In this document: one piece after another, positions 61,854 to 64,000 of the stretch
How positions within the stretch are numbered: position 1 is the first letter of the stretch
Layout: each line of letters opens with the position of its first letter
Source: Alphaproteobacteria bacterium
GTDB lineage: Bacteria > Pseudomonadota > Alphaproteobacteria > Rhizobiales > Rhizobiaceae
NCBI GenBank assembly: GCA_024742485.1
Contig: JANSYK010000003.1
Span: 496,001-560,000 of the forward strand
DNA: 64,000 nt
Direction: 5' to 3'
Program-made: the position numbers and the translations under genes
Notes under the pieces: generated by a model
What the model was told of the DNA's origin: nothing
Seen by the model: the letters and a program-made list of their open reading frames with translations, nothing else
The model's database searches: none

Positions 61854-62405
61854 ATGAAGACGAGAACACTCATTTTTTCCGGTGCATTGAGCCTTGCTGC
61901 AATCGCGGCAGCTTTTGCACATGGCGGAGCCACAGGCATCGTCAAGGAGCGAATGGATGCGATGAGCGTCATGAGCAAGGCCGCAAAGACGATGAGTTCA
62001 ATGATGCGGGGATTGATTGCTTATGATGCCGATATTGTCCGCTCGGCAGCAGCCGAGATCCAGGTGCATGCGGGGACCGCGATGACACAATTGTTTCCGG
62101 CTGGAAGCGATGGCATGCCGTCTGAAGCCCGCCCCGAAATCTGGTCCGATTGGGACAGGTTCAGCGAGCTGGCGATGCGGCTGGAAGTGCTCGCCGAGGG
62201 CTTGGAAGCAGCGGCTGGAAACGGTGTGGATGAGGCGGACGGCAGCAAGGCCGGTGGCCTGACGGCCAACTCGTCCACGATGAGTGCTGACAAAATGAGA
62301 CTGGAGTTACTGGCACTGGACACCATGCCCGCCAATGCGGTGTTCAATATGATCGCGCAAACCTGTTCGGCCTGCCACGCCGAATTCCGATTGAAAATGC
62401 AGTAG
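61854..62405 (+). CDS. Cytochrome c' (class II) protein
   Basis: A 183-residue periplasmic protein. The signal peptide ends AAAFA before HGGATG. The mature part is four-helix-like, with many Met early on (RMDAMSVMSKAAKTMSSMMRG), and the heme motif CSACH stands near the C-terminus (TCSACHAEFRLKM), as in all cytochromes c'. These bind NO or act in electron transfer. GAGGAAG precedes the ATG at 61854. The Met-rich first helix and the neighbours suggest a place in copper stress. Confidence 0.92.
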   Translation: MKTRTLIFSGALSLAAIAAAFAHGGATGIVKERMDAMSVMSKAAKTMSSMMRGLIAYDADIVRSAAAEIQVHAGTAMTQLFPAGSDGMPSEARPEIWSDWDRFSELAMRLEVLAEGLEAAAGNGVDEADGSKAGGLTANSSTMSADKMRLELLALDTMPANAVFNMIAQTCSACHAEFRLKMQ

Positions 62406-62616
62406 CGCCATACGCTGGATCACTGGAATATTGATCGCTGTCCCGACTTGGGCGTGAGCGCGCAACCCTATCAATTACGATTGGCCCTGCTCGATCGTGA
62501 TGGGATGCATAACGACCAATGGGCCAGCGTTTTGTCCTGGATCAAATCCATTTCGCGGATTGGCCTCAGGCTGTGATGCGATGAGAAAATGACAACGATG
62601 TGGAGAGGATCAGGAA

Positions 62617-64000
62617 ATGAACCGGCGTAACTTTCTCCAAGCCAGTGCAGGTGCCATGGCGCTTGGAACTGGTTTCCTCGGGTGGCCGCCGGGACAGCGT
62701 GTTGCCGCACGCGATGTGGCAGGCCGTTCCAGATTGCAGATGCCGGCGCGCCTTGATACTCGGGATACCGGTCGCCTGGCTCTTACCGCCATGAGCGGTC
62801 ACTCCAATTTTCTTGGGCGGAGCCAGACACAAACCACAGGTTTCAACCAGCCTTATCTCGGCCCAACCGTTGTCATGCGAGAAGGGGGCCTGGCGGCCAC
62901 TGTTCGAAACACGCTGAACGCCGCCGTGACGGCTCATTGGCACGGTCTGCTGGTGCCTGGTGAACATGACGGTGGTCCACACCTGCCAATTCCGCCCGGT
63001 GGTCTTTGGGATCCGGATATGTTCATCGCGCAGCCCCCGGCGACTGCCTGGTATCACACGCACATCCATGGCCAAACGGCCAACCAGGTCCATTCCGGGC
63101 TGGCCGGCGTCATTCATCTGACAGATGGCCGGGACGACCAACGCGGGATCCCATCCGCATATGGCGTGGATGATCTGACATTGGTGCTTCAGGACCGACG
63201 CTTCAATGGCTCAGGCCGAATGGTCTACGATTTGCACATGATGGACATCATGCATGGGTTTACCGGCGATACGATGATGGTGAACGGGCAGGTCGAGGCG
63301 GTTGCTGCTGTTCCGAAGGGAATTGTTCGTCTCCGTCTCGTCAACGGGTCCAACGCACGGATATATCTGCTGTATTTTGATGACGCCCGCACCATGCATC
63401 TTATAGCGACCGATGGCGGTTATCTGGATTCGCCCATTGCGCTCGACAAAGTGCGTCTGGCACCCGGCGAGCGCGTTGAACTTCTGGTTGATTTTTCGAC
63501 AGGTGGAAACCCTGTATTGATGAGTGAAGGCGATCCCAATCAAGGCCCAGCTGGGATGATGGGGCGGATGCGCGGTTTGATCGACACCCTCATCGATCGA
63601 TCGTTTCCTGTCTTGTCGTTTTCTCGGGATGAATCGTTGCCGGCGCGAATTGCCTCTGTGCCGGAGGAAATTGGTGGGTCACTCCCCAATCTTGAAGTGT
63701 CGCCGACAACAAGTCGTCATTTCTCCCTCGATATGAGTGGGGGCGGAATGACGGGGCGTGGCATGATGGGCAAGCGTGGTGGCGGCATGATGAGCGGACT
63801 GGCAATCAATGGCCGTCCCTTTGACATGGAGCGCATTGATCTCAAGATCGCCCATGGCACAGTGGAGCGATGGGTCGTCTCTTCGACTATGCTTTCTCAT
63901 CCATTTCACATTCACGGCGCCTTGTTCCAGGTTATCGCTGAAAATGGTGGTTCGCCACGTCCCGAATCGACGGGTTGGAAGGACACGGTGCTGGTCGAAG
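62617..64000 (+). CDS. Multicopper oxidase (CueO/CopA type), 3' end outside window
   Basis: 461 codons are present and the frame is still open at the window end. A Tat signal (NRRNFLQASAGAMALG) shows export of a folded enzyme. Copper ligands seen are HWHG (TAHWHGLLVPG), HTHIHG (AWYHTHIHGQT) and the type 1 segment HPFHIHG; the final HCHxxxH block lies beyond the edge. A Met-rich insert before the type 1 ligands (SGGGMTGRGMMGKRGGGMM) resembles that of CueO, which feeds Cu(I) to the oxidase. AGGA precedes the ATG. It closes the copper cluster and would oxidise Cu(I) in the periplasm. Confidence 0.95.
   Translation, partial: MNRRNFLQASAGAMALGTGFLGWPPGQRVAARDVAGRSRLQMPARLDTRDTGRLALTAMSGHSNFLGRSQTQTTGFNQPYLGPTVVMREGGLAATVRNTLNAAVTAHWHGLLVPGEHDGGPHLPIPPGGLWDPDMFIAQPPATAWYHTHIHGQTANQVHSGLAGVIHLTDGRDDQRGIPSAYGVDDLTLVLQDRRFNGSGRMVYDLHMMDIMHGFTGDTMMVNGQVEAVAAVPKGIVRLRLVNGSNARIYLLYFDDARTMHLIATDGGYLDSPIALDKVRLAPGERVELLVDFSTGGNPVLMSEGDPNQGPAGMMGRMRGLIDTLIDRSFPVLSFSRDESLPARIASVPEEIGGSLPNLEVSPTTSRHFSLDMSGGGMTGRGMMGKRGGGMMSGLAINGRPFDMERIDLKIAHGTVERWVVSSTMLSHPFHIHGALFQVIAENGGSPRPESTGWKDTVLVE

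Noticed and set aside
1-64000. CRISPR arrays, insertion sequences, prophage or integrase genes
   Set aside because: No regularly spaced repeats, transposase motifs or phage genes were found. The tRNA genes have no repeated 3' ends nearby that would mark an integrated element.

Overview
The window reads as chromosomal DNA of a GC-rich alphaproteobacterium, most likely of the Hyphomicrobiales (Rhizobiales). The reasons are the FCD-type GntR regulators, the choline-O-sulfatase/choline dehydrogenase pair, a CbpA/CbpM pair, a rhizobial-type L-asparaginase, a TIGR03808-like Tat-exported beta-helix protein and many sugar ABC transporters. The genus cannot be told from the sequence alone. Gene density is high and genes are packed in short operons. 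I see no insertion sequence, prophage, CRISPR array or integrase. Two tRNA genes are present: Pro(CGG) near the left end and Gln(TTG) at 25.3 kb.

Left third (0.7-23.8 kb): sugar-acid catabolism. A GntR regulator is divergent from a 2-keto-3-deoxy-pentonate dehydratase/ketoglutarate-semialdehyde dehydrogenase pair, followed by an aldo/keto reductase, a D-lyxose isomerase-like protein, a PfkB sugar kinase and an MFS permease. Next comes a complete glucuronate-to-2-keto-3-deoxygluconate route (UxaC, UxuB, UxuA). It has its own GntR regulator, a full sugar ABC importer (binding protein, two permeases, ATPase), a 2-hydroxyacid dehydrogenase, three consecutive Gfo/Idh/MocA dehydrogenases and a divergent esterase-like hydrolase. 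Two copies of one 16-nt operator, in opposite orientation, flank the regulator gene. No glycosidase is present, so the three dehydrogenases may prepare glucuronides for non-hydrolytic cleavage (inference).

Middle (23.9-47.7 kb): CbpA/CbpM chaperone genes; an O-antigen ligase-like polymerase; betC and betA with a BetI-type operator; a thiolase; a ketol-acid-reductoisomerase-like protein lacking two catalytic residues; an ArsR/AHSA1 pair with a palindrome over the ArsR start; galE; a Tyr/Pro/His-rich exported protein; asparaginase; and a Tat beta-helix protein. An operon on the minus strand then reads RpiR regulator, MtnA-like isomerase, a 61-codon unknown, nucleoside hydrolase and a sugar-type ABC importer without its ATPase. 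A VOC protein and a HerA-like ATPase follow. An 85-nt element occurs twice (26.9 and 35.0 kb).

Right third (47.7-64 kb): a P450/ferredoxin/SDR operon with a divergent AraC regulator; a DEDDh exonuclease; an L,D-transpeptidase-like lipoprotein with Ser in place of the catalytic Cys; a GST; NnrS; a haloacid dehalogenase; Fe/Mn superoxide dismutase with a clear terminator; a diheme cytochrome c joined to a second, atypical P450; and a TauE-type permease. Last is a copper-response cluster that runs off the right edge. A textbook CueR promoter drives a membrane protein, a 39-aa Met-rich membrane peptide, a Cys/His-rich exported protein, CueR, two c-type cytochromes and a Met-rich multicopper oxidase.
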